A stretch of 64,000 nucleotides of DNA from Rhizobium sp. RU36D (GCF_900176345.1 NZ_FWXU01000013.1:1-64000), one strand, 5' to 3'. Counted from the first letter of the stretch, positions 17,099 to 26,635 are shown. Program-made: numbers and translations. Notes: generated from the sequence alone by a model not told the origin.

Positions 17099-18472
17099 AT
17101 GAGCGTTCAAATTCTTTCCGCCGACTTCGTCGTAACCATGAATGCCGATAACACCGTTATCGAGGGCGGCGCAGTCGCGATCGATGGCGACAGGATCGTC
17201 GAGGTCGGAACGCTCGCCGATCTCAAGCAACATCATCCCGAAAGCCTGGTCCGCCGCCTGCCGAACAGGCTGCTGATGCCGGGGCTCGTCAATGCCCATC
17301 TGCATTCCGGCGTGCTGCGCGGCACAGCAGAGGGATTGCCGGTCTGGGACTGGTTGCGGATGTTCATCGACCCCATGCACCGCGTGCTGCAGCCGCGCGA
17401 GGCGGAGGCCGCATCCTGGCTCTGCTATGCGGAATCCGTCTTGTCCGGCACCACGACCGTGGTGGATATGTGGCGCTACATGGAAGGCGCAGGCCGGGCC
17501 GCACGCCAGATCGGCAACCGCACCGTGATGGTGCCCTATGTCGGTGAGCATCCCGACTACAACTATTTCGACCACTTGGACGACACCGAACGCCTGCTGG
17601 AGACCTGGCATGGCAAGGCGGATGGCCGGGTCGAGGTCTGGGTCGGGCTGGAGCACGCCTTCTATTCGACGGAGGCCGGCCACGAGCGCGCCATCGCGCT
17701 CGCCAAGAAGTTCAAGACCGGGTTTCACACCCATTCCAACGAGGCCCAGGTGGAACTGGACGAGATGCAGCGCCGCTATGGCTGCCGGTCGATCCAGGCC
17801 TTGGAAAAGCTCGGGCTGCTGGATGCCGAGCGCACGCTGCTCGCCCATTGCGTCTGGCTCGATGACAGCGAGATCGAGCTGATGGGCAAGCGCGGCGTGG
17901 CGGTGGCGCACAATCCCGCCAGCAACATGAAGCTGGCCAGCGGCTATGCCCCGGTGGAGAAGCTGCGCGCCGCCGGCGTTGCCGTCGGCATCGGCACCGA
18001 TGGCGAGAAGGAAAACAACAATCTCGACATGTTCGAGGAGATGAAGTTTGCCTCATTGCTCACCAAGTTCGCGACGCTTAATGCCGCCGCTCTCGATAGC
18101 TGGGACGTGATGCGCATGGCCACCATCGAGGGGGCGCGGGCGATCGGCAAGGACCACGAGATCGGCTCGCTGGAGGCCGGCAAGAAGGCCGACCTGATTG
18201 CCGTGCGCACCGATACGCCGCGCATGACGCCGCTGTTTGGCGGGCGCGATGGCAACCTGCATCACAATCTCGTCCATGCCGTGCGCGGCGGCGATGTCGA
18301 CATGACCATGGTGGATGGCCGGATCCTAGTGGAGAACAGCGAGTTGAAATCCGCCAGCATGGCGGATCTGATTGCCGAAGTGCATGCCGTGGTGCCCGGG
18401 CTCTTCAGCCGCCGCGCCGCCTGGCTTGCTCAAAACAGCCAGGGAGCGATCAGCCCGATCGGAAACGCCTGA
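17099..18472 (+). CDS. Amidohydrolase of the Atz/Trz chlorohydrolase-deaminase family
   Basis: The 457-aa metal-dependent hydrolase shows the family zinc ligands in order: NAHLHS near residue 65, HTHSNE near 211, LLAHCVWL near 247 and the Asp in GTDGEKENN near 300. Members deaminate guanine, cytosine, 8-oxoguanine, adenosine derivatives or triazines. Here the adjoining nucleoside importer and nucleoside hydrolase suggest a nucleobase or nucleoside substrate. The ATG at 17099 is preferred with GAGGG upstream; an in-frame GTG-ATG at 17036-17041 is an alternative. It is the first gene of the rightward operon and faces the LysR gene. Confidence 0.85.
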   Translation: MSVQILSADFVVTMNADNTVIEGGAVAIDGDRIVEVGTLADLKQHHPESLVRRLPNRLLMPGLVNAHLHSGVLRGTAEGLPVWDWLRMFIDPMHRVLQPREAEAASWLCYAESVLSGTTTVVDMWRYMEGAGRAARQIGNRTVMVPYVGEHPDYNYFDHLDDTERLLETWHGKADGRVEVWVGLEHAFYSTEAGHERAIALAKKFKTGFHTHSNEAQVELDEMQRRYGCRSIQALEKLGLLDAERTLLAHCVWLDDSEIELMGKRGVAVAHNPASNMKLASGYAPVEKLRAAGVAVGIGTDGEKENNNLDMFEEMKFASLLTKFATLNAAALDSWDVMRMATIEGARAIGKDHEIGSLEAGKKADLIAVRTDTPRMTPLFGGRDGNLHHNLVHAVRGGDVDMTMVDGRILVENSELKSASMADLIAEVHAVVPGLFSRRAAWLAQNSQGAISPIGNA

Positions 18473-18539
18473 CAATCTAAGATCGGGTCTTGCGACCCGC
18501 CCGCATGCGCTTACAACGAAAACAAAGGGAACGAAAACA

Positions 18540-19646
18540 ATGACACGCTTTACACGCCGCACGACCCTCAGCCTGCTGCTCGCCGGATCGGCCTTGCTCG
18601 GTGGTTTCGCCGGTCAGGGCCACGCGGAGGAACCCAAGAAGGTGGTGTTCCTCGTCAACGGCAATCTCGGCGACAAGTCCTATTTCGATCTGGGCGCCAA
18701 GGGCATGGAGATGATCAAGGCCAAATATGGCGACAAGGTAGAGACCAAGGTCATCGAAATGGGCACCGACCAGACCAAGTGGCTGCCGACCTTTCAGGAT
18801 GTGTCCGACCAGGATTTCGACGTGATCGTCGCCTGCACCTTCGAAATCTCCGACATCATGACGGAAGTGGCGCCTGAGTATCCCGACAAGACCTATATCC
18901 TGATCGATGGCGTCATGCCCTATGACAAGGGCGATTACGGCAATGTCTATTCCGTCGTGTTCAAGCAGAACGAGGGGTCCTATCTCGCCGGCATGCTGGC
19001 GGCGGGGCTGATCAAGGATGGAACCCTGCCGGCGTCGGACGGCAACAATATCGGCTTCCTCGGCGGCATGGATATTCCCGTCATCAATGACTTCCTGACC
19101 GGCTATATCGAAGGCGCCAAGGCTGTGAACCCCGACATCAAGGTGGCCATCTCCTATGCCGGGTCGTTCAATGATGCGGCCAAGGGCAAGGAACTGGCGC
19201 TGGCGCAATATCGCTCGGGCACCGCGATCGGCTTCAACGTCGCGGGGCTCACCGGCCTTGGACAGATCGCTGCGGGCAAGGAGGTCAACAAATACTCGAT
19301 CGGCGTGAATTCAGACCAGGAAGCCATTTTCCGCGATACCGATCCGGCCATGGCCGACAAGGTTGCCACCTCGATGCTCAAGAATGTCGAAGTGACGCTG
19401 GCGCGCGCCTATGACCTTTATGTCGACGGCAAGCTGCCGGTCGGACAGGTCGAAGCCATCGGCTTGAAGGAAAACGCGGTCGGCCTGGCGGAAAACGGCG
19501 TGATGGCCAAGCTTGCCAAGGATGAGCTGAAGAAGCAGATCGCGGACGCCAAGGCCAAGATCATCGCGGGTGACATCAAGGTCACCTCGGGCTTTGCCAT
19601 CGACCAGGCGGCCCTGGAAGCGCTGCGCACCTCCGTCCGGCCCTGA
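18540..19646 (+). CDS. BMP family ABC transporter substrate-binding protein
   Basis: The 368-aa protein has a signal peptide with twin arginines (TRRTTLSLLL near residue 6), perhaps Tat-dependent, ending near GQGHA. There is no lipobox cysteine, so it should be soluble in the periplasm. The mature part begins VVFLVNGNLGDKSYFD, and VFKQNEGSYLAGMLA near residue 139 is characteristic of the BMP/Med nucleoside-binding family. It provides ligand to the ABC system that follows, 7 bp downstream. The nucleoside hydrolase at the operon end supports a nucleoside ligand. Confidence 0.87.
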   Translation: MTRFTRRTTLSLLLAGSALLGGFAGQGHAEEPKKVVFLVNGNLGDKSYFDLGAKGMEMIKAKYGDKVETKVIEMGTDQTKWLPTFQDVSDQDFDVIVACTFEISDIMTEVAPEYPDKTYILIDGVMPYDKGDYGNVYSVVFKQNEGSYLAGMLAAGLIKDGTLPASDGNNIGFLGGMDIPVINDFLTGYIEGAKAVNPDIKVAISYAGSFNDAAKGKELALAQYRSGTAIGFNVAGLTGLGQIAAGKEVNKYSIGVNSDQEAIFRDTDPAMADKVATSMLKNVEVTLARAYDLYVDGKLPVGQVEAIGLKENAVGLAENGVMAKLAKDELKKQIADAKAKIIAGDIKVTSGFAIDQAALEALRTSVRP

Positions 19647-19653
19647 GCCGGTC

Positions 19654-21198
19654 ATGGGCGCGAGCACCATGGGCGACGTTCCGATCATCAGCTTCGAGGG
19701 CGTCTCCAAGCACTACCCAAACGGAACGCAGGCTTTGTCCGGCGTTTCGTTTTCGATCGCGGCTGGCGCCATCCATGCCATCTGCGGCGAAAATGGCGCG
19801 GGCAAGTCCACCCTGATGAAGATCCTGTTCGGCCTGGAGCAGCCGACGGGCGGAGCGATCCGGCTTGATGGTGAGGCGGTCTCGATCGCCTCGCCCCGGG
19901 TGGCAGCCAGCCTCGGCATCGCCATGGTGCACCAGCATTTCTCGCTCATTCCGTCCCTTTCGGTGGCGGAAAACATCCTGCTCGGACAGGAGCCGCGTCG
20001 CGGCCTGTTCATCGACAGGGCCGAAGCACGCCGTCGCGTGCTGGCCCTGTCCGCCCGCTATCATCTTGAGGTGGATCCGGATGCGCGCATCAGCGGGCTT
20101 TCCGTGGCGGCCCAGCAGAAGGTCGAAATTCTGAAAGCGCTGTTGCGCGATGGCGTGCGCGTGCTGATCCTGGATGAGCCCACCGCCGTCCTCACACCGC
20201 CGGAAACCGACGAGCTATTCGAGCGCTTGCGAGACCTGCAGCGCGCCGGCCTCACCATCCTGTTCATTTCCCACAAGCTGCGCGAGGTGCGCGCGCTTTG
20301 CACCGATGTGACGGCGCTGCGGCTGGGTCAGGTCTCCGGCGACAGCGCCATGGACCGCATTTCCGATGCCGAGATTGCCGCCCTTGTCATGGGCGCATCG
20401 CGACCCGCAGCCGTCGCCCGCAGCGGCGGCAAATCCGGCGCGGTCAGTCTCGTGGTCGAAGACCTTCACCTGTCGGCCGCCAGCGGCGCTGACCGGTTGA
20501 CAGGTGTCAACTTCTCGATCCGCTCCGGCGAAATCCTCGGCATTGCCGGTGTCGATGGCAGCGGACAGCGCGGGCTGGTTTCCGTTCTCTCTGGGGCAAG
20601 GCAGCCCACCAGCGGCAGCGTCACCTGGAACGGCCAGGCGGTAATGGGGCTCGACACCATCGGCTGGCGTCGCAATGGCATGGCGCATCTGCCCGCCGAC
20701 CGCTTCCATCAGGGTGGCGCGCGTGGCCTGACCGTGACCGAAAACGCGCTGGCCGGCGCCCATCGCCTGGCCCGCTTCGTCCGCGGCCCGTTCCTGCGCA
20801 AGGCCGAGATGGAGCAGCGGGCGGGCGAGATCATCGAGGAATTCGGCGTTCGCTGCCCCGGTCCGCGCGCGCCACTCTCGGCGCTCTCGGGCGGCAATGC
20901 GCAGAAGGTCATCGCGGCGCGGGAGTTTGCCACCGACCCGAGCTTCCTGATCGCCGACCAGCCGACCCGCGGCATCGATATCGCCGCCGCGGCCTTCATC
21001 CAGAGCCGCATTCTCGAACTTGCTGCCTCCGGTGCCGCGGTTCTGCTGATCAGCGCCGACCTTGACGAGTTGCTGGCACTGTCAGACCGGGTGGCGGTTC
21101 TCTATGCCGGCCGCATCGTCGCAACGCTTGATAATGGACCCGACGTGACCCCGGAACGGCTCGGGCCGTTCATGCTTGGATTGGACAGCGCCGCATGA
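19654..21198 (+). CDS. Nucleoside-type ABC transporter ATP-binding protein
   Basis: The 514-aa protein has two ABC domains. Domain 1 has Walker A GENGAGKST near residue 43, signature LSVAAQQKVEILKAL, and Walker B LILDEPTAVLTP. Domain 2 has a degenerate GVDGSGQRG P-loop near 297 and LSGGNAQKVIAAR followed by IADQPTRGID. This layout matches the YufO/NupA-type nucleoside importers. The start at 19654 or 19669 cannot be settled since neither has a strong RBS; translation is probably coupled to the binding-protein gene. It overlaps the first permease by 4 bp. Confidence 0.86.
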   Translation: MGASTMGDVPIISFEGVSKHYPNGTQALSGVSFSIAAGAIHAICGENGAGKSTLMKILFGLEQPTGGAIRLDGEAVSIASPRVAASLGIAMVHQHFSLIPSLSVAENILLGQEPRRGLFIDRAEARRRVLALSARYHLEVDPDARISGLSVAAQQKVEILKALLRDGVRVLILDEPTAVLTPPETDELFERLRDLQRAGLTILFISHKLREVRALCTDVTALRLGQVSGDSAMDRISDAEIAALVMGASRPAAVARSGGKSGAVSLVVEDLHLSAASGADRLTGVNFSIRSGEILGIAGVDGSGQRGLVSVLSGARQPTSGSVTWNGQAVMGLDTIGWRRNGMAHLPADRFHQGGARGLTVTENALAGAHRLARFVRGPFLRKAEMEQRAGEIIEEFGVRCPGPRAPLSALSGGNAQKVIAAREFATDPSFLIADQPTRGIDIAAAAFIQSRILELAASGAAVLLISADLDELLALSDRVAVLYAGRIVATLDNGPDVTPERLGPFMLGLDSAA

Positions 21199-22253
21199 TG
21201 ATCCGTGAGGCCCTGGCGCCGTTTCTCCTGACCGTCCTGCTGCTTGTGATCATCCTGGCCCTGGTCCTGGTTCCCATTGCCATGACCCAGCCCGATCCCT
21301 GGGGCATGATCGACACATTCCTGCTCGGACCGTTCCGCAACCCGCGCCATACCGGCAATATCGTGGAAATGGCGACGCCCGCCATGCTGTGCGGGCTTGC
21401 CGTGGCGCTGATGTTCCGCACCGGCATGTTCAATCTCGGCGTCGAAGGCGCCTTCTTCCTCGGCGGCCTGGCAACGGTAGCAACCGTTCTCTTGGTGCCG
21501 CTGCCGGTTCTGGCGCTGGTGCCGCTGGCGCTTCTAGCCGGCACGGTGGTTGGATCGAGCGTCTGCGTCGTGCCGGGCTATCTGCGCAGCCGCTACGAGG
21601 TCTCCGAGCTTGTCTCCTCGCTGATGCTGAATTTCGCGGCGCTGTTCATCGGCCTCTATGTGGTGAACTACGTGCTGCGCGATCCCTCGGCGGGTGCTAT
21701 GGTCAGCTACAAGATACCGGCAGAGGCGCGGTTGCCGCGGATCGTGCCCGGCACCCGGATCCATCTCGGCACGGTCTTTGCCGTCATCGCCTGCATCGCC
21801 GGCAGCCTCTATCTGTTCCGCACCACCTGGGGCTTCGAATCCCGCATCGTCGGGGCCAATCCCGGCTTTGCCGCCCATCTCGGCCTGCCGATCCGGCGCA
21901 TCATGCTGCGGGCGCAGATCATCGGCGGATCGATCGCCGCCGCGGCCGGCGGCATTGAAATGCTGGGGCTCTACCAGCGTTTCTCCTGGCAGTCGCTGCC
22001 CGGCAATGGCTGGACGGGCGTGGTGGTGGCGATCCTGGCCCGCGATCACCCGCTGCTGCTCATCCCTGCCGCCTTGTTCCTCAGCTATCTGCAGGTCGGC
22101 GGCGACCTGGTGGCGCGCAACCATGATGTGCCGAGCGAAGTGGTCGGGCTGATCCAGGCGCTGATCCTGATCTTCGTCACCGCCAGTGTTATCACCCGCA
22201 ATCCCAGGCTGCTCGCCTGGATTGGCGGACGCCGGACGGAGAAGGCGGCATGA
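21195..22253 (+). CDS. Nucleoside-type ABC transporter permease 1
   Basis: The 352-aa integral membrane protein has about 8-10 hydrophobic segments and the family signature MFNLGVEGAFFLG near residue 77, plus ESRIVGANPGFAAHLG near 216 and MLGLYQRFSW. These mark the YufP-like permeases of the BMP-type importers. ATGA overlaps couple it to the ATPase upstream and to permease 2 downstream. Confidence 0.86.
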   Translation: MMIREALAPFLLTVLLLVIILALVLVPIAMTQPDPWGMIDTFLLGPFRNPRHTGNIVEMATPAMLCGLAVALMFRTGMFNLGVEGAFFLGGLATVATVLLVPLPVLALVPLALLAGTVVGSSVCVVPGYLRSRYEVSELVSSLMLNFAALFIGLYVVNYVLRDPSAGAMVSYKIPAEARLPRIVPGTRIHLGTVFAVIACIAGSLYLFRTTWGFESRIVGANPGFAAHLGLPIRRIMLRAQIIGGSIAAAAGGIEMLGLYQRFSWQSLPGNGWTGVVVAILARDHPLLLIPAALFLSYLQVGGDLVARNHDVPSEVVGLIQALILIFVTASVITRNPRLLAWIGGRRTEKAA

Positions 22254-23158
22254 GCGAATGGTTCGATCTCTCCAGTCTTGTCGCCTTGGTGCCCGTGCTT
22301 CTTCGGGTCACAACGCCCATTCTGCTGGCCGCCCTTGGCGTTCATATCTCGCAGCGCGCCGGCGTGCTCAATCTCGGCATCGAGGGCATGATGCTCTCGG
22401 CGGCGCTCGCCGGCGTCGTGGTCAGCGCCTTTACCGGAAGTGCTTGGATCGGCCTTCTTGGCGCCTTGCTGATCGGGCTGGTTCTGGCGGGCATGCTGGC
22501 GATTGCCGTTCATGGCCTCAAGGCGGACCTGATCCTGGCCGGCATTGCGCTCAACATGCTGGCGGCCTCCGGCACCACGCTGATTTTGTTCATGCTGACG
22601 GGCGACAAGGGCATGTCGGGTTCCCTGGCAAGCCAGGTCCTGCCCTCTGTCACGCTGCCTGTCATTGCCGATATTCCGTTGCTGGGCCCGATCCTATCGG
22701 GGCATCACATCCTGACCTATGTGGCCTTCCTGCTGGTGCCTGTCATGGCGCTGACGATGATGCGCACGCCCTTCGGCATCCGGCTGCGGGCGGTCGGCGA
22801 AAACGCGGAAGCCGCCGCGACCGCCGGCATCAACGTGGTGCGCATGCAGGTTGCGGCGCTTTTGCTGTCAGGCCTCTTGGCCGGTGCCGCCGGTGCGTTC
22901 CTGTCGATGGGCTATGTTAGCTGGTTCTCGGCCAATATGAGCGCCGGTCGCGGCTTCGTGGCGCTGGCGGCGGACCTCATGGGCTATGGCAGTGCCTGGG
23001 GCACGATGCTCGCCTCGCTGTTGCTTGGCACCGCGGACGCCGTGGTGATCGCCTTGCAGGGCAGGGGGCTGCCCAGCGAATTGCTGCAGGCGGTGCCCTA
23101 TATCGTTCCGGTGATCGCCCTGGTCATCCATGCCCGACGCCGACGTGTCGTGGCCTGA
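22250..23158 (+). CDS. Nucleoside-type ABC transporter permease 2
   Basis: The 302-aa membrane protein carries the same family signature, GVLNLGIEGMMLSAA near residue 39, RLRAVGENAEAAATAGI near 178 and GRGFVALAADLMGYGS near 228. It pairs with permease 1 as the second channel half of the importer (YufQ-like). It overlaps the upstream permease by 4 bp, and the nucleoside hydrolase follows after 40 bp. Confidence 0.86.
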   Translation: MSEWFDLSSLVALVPVLLRVTTPILLAALGVHISQRAGVLNLGIEGMMLSAALAGVVVSAFTGSAWIGLLGALLIGLVLAGMLAIAVHGLKADLILAGIALNMLAASGTTLILFMLTGDKGMSGSLASQVLPSVTLPVIADIPLLGPILSGHHILTYVAFLLVPVMALTMMRTPFGIRLRAVGENAEAAATAGINVVRMQVAALLLSGLLAGAAGAFLSMGYVSWFSANMSAGRGFVALAADLMGYGSAWGTMLASLLLGTADAVVIALQGRGLPSELLQAVPYIVPVIALVIHARRRRVVA

Positions 23159-23198
23159 ACTTGTTCCATCCTCATCCCGCATTCAGGAGTTAAAGACC

Positions 23199-24161
23199 AT
23201 GACCGTCCATAAAGTGATATTCGACACCGATCCCGGCGTGGACGATGCCATGGCGCTGCTCTTCCTGCATCTGTCGCCGCAGATCGACTTGGTCGGCGTC
23301 GTCACCACATTCGGCAATGGCACGATCGACCAGACGACGCGCAATGCGCTCTACCTGGTCGACCGCTTCAAGATGAACGTGCCGGTGGCGCGCGGCGCGG
23401 GCAAGCCGCTGGTCGGCGAACCCATGGACCCGCCGGATTTCGTCCATGGCCAGAACGCGCTGGGCAATGTCGCGATCCCCGAGAGCTTCGAAGGCAAGGC
23501 CGATCCACGGCCCGCCTATCGCTTCATCATCGATACGGTGCGGGCGGCGCCGGGCGAGATCACCATCGTCGCGGTCGGCCGCATGACCAATCTCGCGCTT
23601 GCATTGCGGGAGGCGCCCGACATCGTGCCGCTGGTCAAGCAGATCGTCGTCATGGGTGGCGCCTTCGGCATTTCGGGCGTGCTGGGCAATGTCACGCCGG
23701 CGGGCGAGGCCAATATTCTGGGCGATCCCGAGGCGGCAGACGAGATCGCCGCGGCCTCCTGGCCGATCACCTTTGTCGGGCTCGACGTCACCCAGCAAAC
23801 CCTCATGCCGACCGAATACCTGTCCGCCCTGGCTAAAGATGGCGGCGAGGCGGGCCAGTTCATCTGGGAGGTCTCGCGCTTCTACGAGGCCTTCCACCAG
23901 GCCGGCGGCGTGCCGTCGATCTTCGTCCACGATTCCTCGGCGGTCGCCTATCTGCTGCAGCCCGACCTGTTCGAAACGCGGACCGGTGCCGTCAGGGTTT
24001 CCACCGAGGGCATCACCCGCGGCATGACGGTGCAGAAGCCCGACACGACCAGCTACATTCCCGGCCCTTGGGATGGCCGTCCCTCGCACCGCGTCTGCAC
24101 CACAGTGGATTCGGAAGGCCTGCGCCGGCTCTATCGCGACACCGTGGTGAATGCTGCCTAG
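23199..24161 (+). CDS. Nucleoside hydrolase (IunH/RihA-like)
   Basis: The 320-aa protein begins with the calcium-binding motif DTDPGVDDAMAL near residue 8, the hallmark of the inosine-uridine nucleoside N-ribohydrolases. NILGDPEAA mid-protein and the C-terminal HDSSAVAYL, with the catalytic-type His/Asp, complete the pattern. It cleaves the N-glycosidic bond to free base and ribose. The ATG at 23199 has AGGAG 9 nt upstream. Placed last in the importer operon, it would act on the imported nucleoside, and the released base could be the substrate of the deaminase at 17099. Confidence 0.9.
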   Translation: MTVHKVIFDTDPGVDDAMALLFLHLSPQIDLVGVVTTFGNGTIDQTTRNALYLVDRFKMNVPVARGAGKPLVGEPMDPPDFVHGQNALGNVAIPESFEGKADPRPAYRFIIDTVRAAPGEITIVAVGRMTNLALALREAPDIVPLVKQIVVMGGAFGISGVLGNVTPAGEANILGDPEAADEIAAASWPITFVGLDVTQQTLMPTEYLSALAKDGGEAGQFIWEVSRFYEAFHQAGGVPSIFVHDSSAVAYLLQPDLFETRTGAVRVSTEGITRGMTVQKPDTTSYIPGPWDGRPSHRVCTTVDSEGLRRLYRDTVVNAA

Positions 24162-24280
24162 GGCCGATAAGGACGCGGATCAGGCTGGCTGCCTCGTCGG
24201 TAGCCAGCCCGGCCATGCCGGCCAAGAACTCGAGCTGCTGATGCCGGCCATCGGCGATGGATTTCCTCCGGGTGTCTTTC

Positions 24281-24697
24281 TCAAGCCTTCCTGAGCATTC
24301 GGCCCCAGACGATGAAGAGCGAGAGGCCCAGGACAACGAGGTTCATGGGCAGCACCGACCATTCGCCGCGCAGCGCATGCAGCCCGATGGCAAGGATCTG
24401 GATGGTGGACAGGCCTATGGCGGCCAGCGGCGTCAGGACCGGCTTGATTTTCGTGATGCCGGGCAATAGCAGGCCGAGGGCGCCGAGGATCTCGGCGGTT
24501 CCGACAAACAGCAGCAGTCCGGCCGGCACATCTGCGGCATAGGCCATGCCCATGGAGACGAGGTCGGCAGGCGCGGTGGAGACTTTGGTGAAGCCGGCAA
24601 AGCCATAGAATAGCGCAAGCAGGGTCTGCACGCCCCATAGCGCGATTTCCAACTTCTTGCTCTTTGCGGGCAAATTCTGGGTGGTATAGGCGGACAT
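24281..24697 (-). CDS. DoxX family membrane protein
   Basis: The 138-aa protein has four hydrophobic segments (near 18-35, 55-75, 80-100, 110-130) and the DoxX-like start of helix 1, LFYGFAGFTKV, with LLLFVGTAEILGALGLLLPG in helix 2. The family comprises small quinone- or thiosulfate-related and stress membrane proteins; its role here is unknown. The RBS AGGAAAACC directly precedes the ATG at 24697. It is monocistronic, between the convergent nucleoside hydrolase gene and a 339-bp gap. Confidence 0.82.
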   Translation of the reverse strand: MSAYTTQNLPAKSKKLEIALWGVQTLLALFYGFAGFTKVSTAPADLVSMGMAYAADVPAGLLLFVGTAEILGALGLLLPGITKIKPVLTPLAAIGLSTIQILAIGLHALRGEWSVLPMNLVVLGLSLFIVWGRMLRKA

Positions 24698-25036
24698 GGT
24701 TTTCCTCGGTCAGTGGTGAAGACGCAGTCGGTCCCTCCCCCGGATTTGGCCGGGCGATGGTTCCTGTGATCAGGGAATGCAAGGGTTGTCGTCGGTTCAG
24801 GCTATCATCTGCTGCATGCGGAAGTCGGTAGCGGTGCCGCAAGCAGCAGCCTTGGCATGCACTATGCCTTACCCAACCGATCTGGATAGCTGATATAAAT
24901 AGATTGTCTTCATCGGATTTTTCGATTGGTGTCGTTGACCATCGACACCCCTGGTCGAGCGCGGCGGTTGCGCCGTGCGCCTTGACCCAGTGCATCTTCG
25001 GCCGGCCGCTCGCGGATGAGCGACCGGCGCGAGCAC
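24698..25036. other. Intergenic region, 339 bp
   Basis: No gene is supported. An AT-rich stretch around 24885-24945 may hold the leftward promoter of the DoxX gene. Near 25012-25036 a GC-rich dyad around GCTCGCGGATGAGCGACC-type sequence follows the stop of the cysteine hydrolase gene and may act as its terminator. Confidence 0.4.
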
Positions 25037-25681
25037 TTACGCGCCGGAAATTCCGCCCTTCACGGTGGCGAAGAAGTCGAGGATGTCTGCCTCGGATACC
25101 ACGTCGGCATATTTGGCGTTCATGTCGAACAGGTTGGCCTCGTGCGGGCCGGGGTGACGGTCGCCGCAGGCATCGGCCACCACCGTGGTGATGAAGCCGT
25201 GCGACATGGAATCAACGCAGGAGGCGCGGACGCAGCCGCTGGTGGTCAGGCCCGTCAGCACCACATTGTCCACGCCGATCGCCGTCAGGGTCGAGGCGAG
25301 AGAGGTGGCGAAGAAGGCGCTGGGATATTGCTTGGTGATAACAAGTTCATTCGCCTGCGGTACCAGGCCATCGGCAAAGGCGGCGGTGGTGGCACCGTCG
25401 AGAAAGGCGCAGAGCGGCTTGGCCTTCTGATAGAAGCGGCCACCGTCGAGGCCACCCTGCTGGTAGCGGACCTCTGTCAGAATGACCGGAATGCCTGCGG
25501 CATGGGCCGCCGCGCGGATGCGAAGGGCCGAGGCAAGCGCTGCGTCAACCCCGGCATATAGCGAGCAATCCGGATCGAAATAGGCCTGCGCAAAATCGAT
25601 GAGCACCAGCGCCGGCTTGCGGCCGAAGCCGGCCTTCTGCCCATAGGCGCGGCTGTAATTTTCTGAAAGGTCCTGCGACAT
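25037..25681 (-). CDS. Isochorismatase-family cysteine hydrolase (maleamate amidohydrolase/N-carbamoylsarcosine amidase-like)
   Basis: The 214-aa protein has the catalytic triad of the family: Asp in LVLIDFAQAYFDP near residue 29, Lys in ITKQYPSAFFAT near 117 and Cys in LTTSGCVRAS near 149. The sequence pattern, including the TTSGCVRAS loop, is closest to N-carbamoylsarcosine amidase and maleamate amidohydrolase (NicF) types, which release ammonia from half-amides or carbamoyl groups. It is followed upstream by a lyase and a maleate-isomerase-like gene, which makes a maleamate-like half-amide an attractive substrate. That assignment is inference. Confidence 0.82.
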   Translation of the reverse strand: MSQDLSENYSRAYGQKAGFGRKPALVLIDFAQAYFDPDCSLYAGVDAALASALRIRAAAHAAGIPVILTEVRYQQGGLDGGRFYQKAKPLCAFLDGATTAAFADGLVPQANELVITKQYPSAFFATSLASTLTAIGVDNVVLTGLTTSGCVRASCVDSMSHGFITTVVADACGDRHPGPHEANLFDMNAKYADVVSEADILDFFATVKGGISGA

Positions 25682-25735
25682 CGGCTTTTCCCCAACTGCC
25701 CGGTGCGTTGCCGCACCGGGATTTTGCTATCACAT

Positions 25736-26599
25736 TCAGGCGGTCTCGGCGTATTTCTTCTCGAAATCCCAGACATCCTCGAAGCCCAGCAGCTTGTTGA
25801 ACTCGGCAAAGGAATAAAGCGGGATGTCGTCAGAGGTTATGCCGTTTGCGGCGAGGTCGCCATAGGCGCGGTTCAGGGCCTCACCCATCGACAGGAAGCC
25901 GATGGCCGGATGGATGCCGACGGCAAAGCCGATCTCCTTGAGCGCCGCCGCCGATAGGATCGGCGTGCGGCCACCATTGACGATATTGGCAAACAGCGGC
26001 TTGTCGATGCGGCGAGCCACCTCGCGCATTTCCTCTTCCGACTCCGGGGACTCGATGAAGACGATGTCGGCGCCGGCCGCGCCATAGGCCTCGCCGCGAC
26101 GGATGGCTTCCTCCAGCCCAAGGCTGGTGCGGGCATCGGTGCGGGCGATGATCAGGAAATCGGAGCTGGAGCGGCTGTCGCTCGCCACCTTGATCTTGCG
26201 CACCATGTCCTCGATCGGGATGACGCGGCGGCCGGGCGTGTGGCCGCATTTCTTCGGAAATTCCTGGTCCTCGATCTGAATGGCGGAGACGCCGGCCTCT
26301 TCATAGCCACGCACGGTGTGCCGAACGTTCAGCAGCCCGCCATAGCCCGTGTCCGCGTCGGCGATCACAGGTTTCGTCGTCATCTTCACGATCTGGGCGA
26401 TGCGTTCCAGCATGTCGCGATAGCTCGCGAGACCGGCATCGGGCAGGCCGAGATAGGAGGCGACGGTGCCATATCCGGTCACATAAAGCGCCTTGTAGTC
26501 ATGCCGGTCGGCGATCAGCGCCGAAATCAGGTCGAACACGCCGGGAGCCAGCACGAATTCCTTCGCCTCGATCGCGGCCTTCAGTCTTGGGTCTGCCAT
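25736..26599 (-). CDS. Isocitrate lyase/PEP mutase family lyase
   Basis: The 287-aa protein contains DADTGYGG near residue 81, EDQEFPKKCGH near 114, with the catalytic cysteine loop KKCGH, and IIARTDA near 152. These show an active C-C lyase of the ICL/PEPM family, such as methylisocitrate or dimethylmalate lyase or oxaloacetate decarboxylase types. The true isocitrate lyase is much longer. The ATG at 26599 is used, with AAGGAA upstream. It lies between the cysteine hydrolase (54 bp) and the maleate-isomerase-like gene (36 bp), in the same leftward operon. Confidence 0.85.
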   Translation of the reverse strand: MADPRLKAAIEAKEFVLAPGVFDLISALIADRHDYKALYVTGYGTVASYLGLPDAGLASYRDMLERIAQIVKMTTKPVIADADTGYGGLLNVRHTVRGYEEAGVSAIQIEDQEFPKKCGHTPGRRVIPIEDMVRKIKVASDSRSSSDFLIIARTDARTSLGLEEAIRRGEAYGAAGADIVFIESPESEEEMREVARRIDKPLFANIVNGGRTPILSAAALKEIGFAVGIHPAIGFLSMGEALNRAYGDLAANGITSDDIPLYSFAEFNKLLGFEDVWDFEKKYAETA

Positions 26600-26635
26600 G
26601 GGATTGTCTTTCCTTGTAAATCTCAAGTCTTGTCG

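Noticed and set aside
24180-24280. Short minus-strand frame after the DoxX gene (LEFLAGMAGLATDEAASLIRVL)
   Set aside because: It looks protein-like for about 25 codons and has GGAGGAAA upstream, but it has no proper start codon and runs on antisense through the nucleoside hydrolase gene. It may be a gene remnant; evidence is too thin.
25736-26599. Glyoxylate-cycle isocitrate lyase
   Set aside because: At 287 residues it is far shorter than AceA and fits the smaller methylisocitrate-lyase/dimethylmalate-lyase branch.
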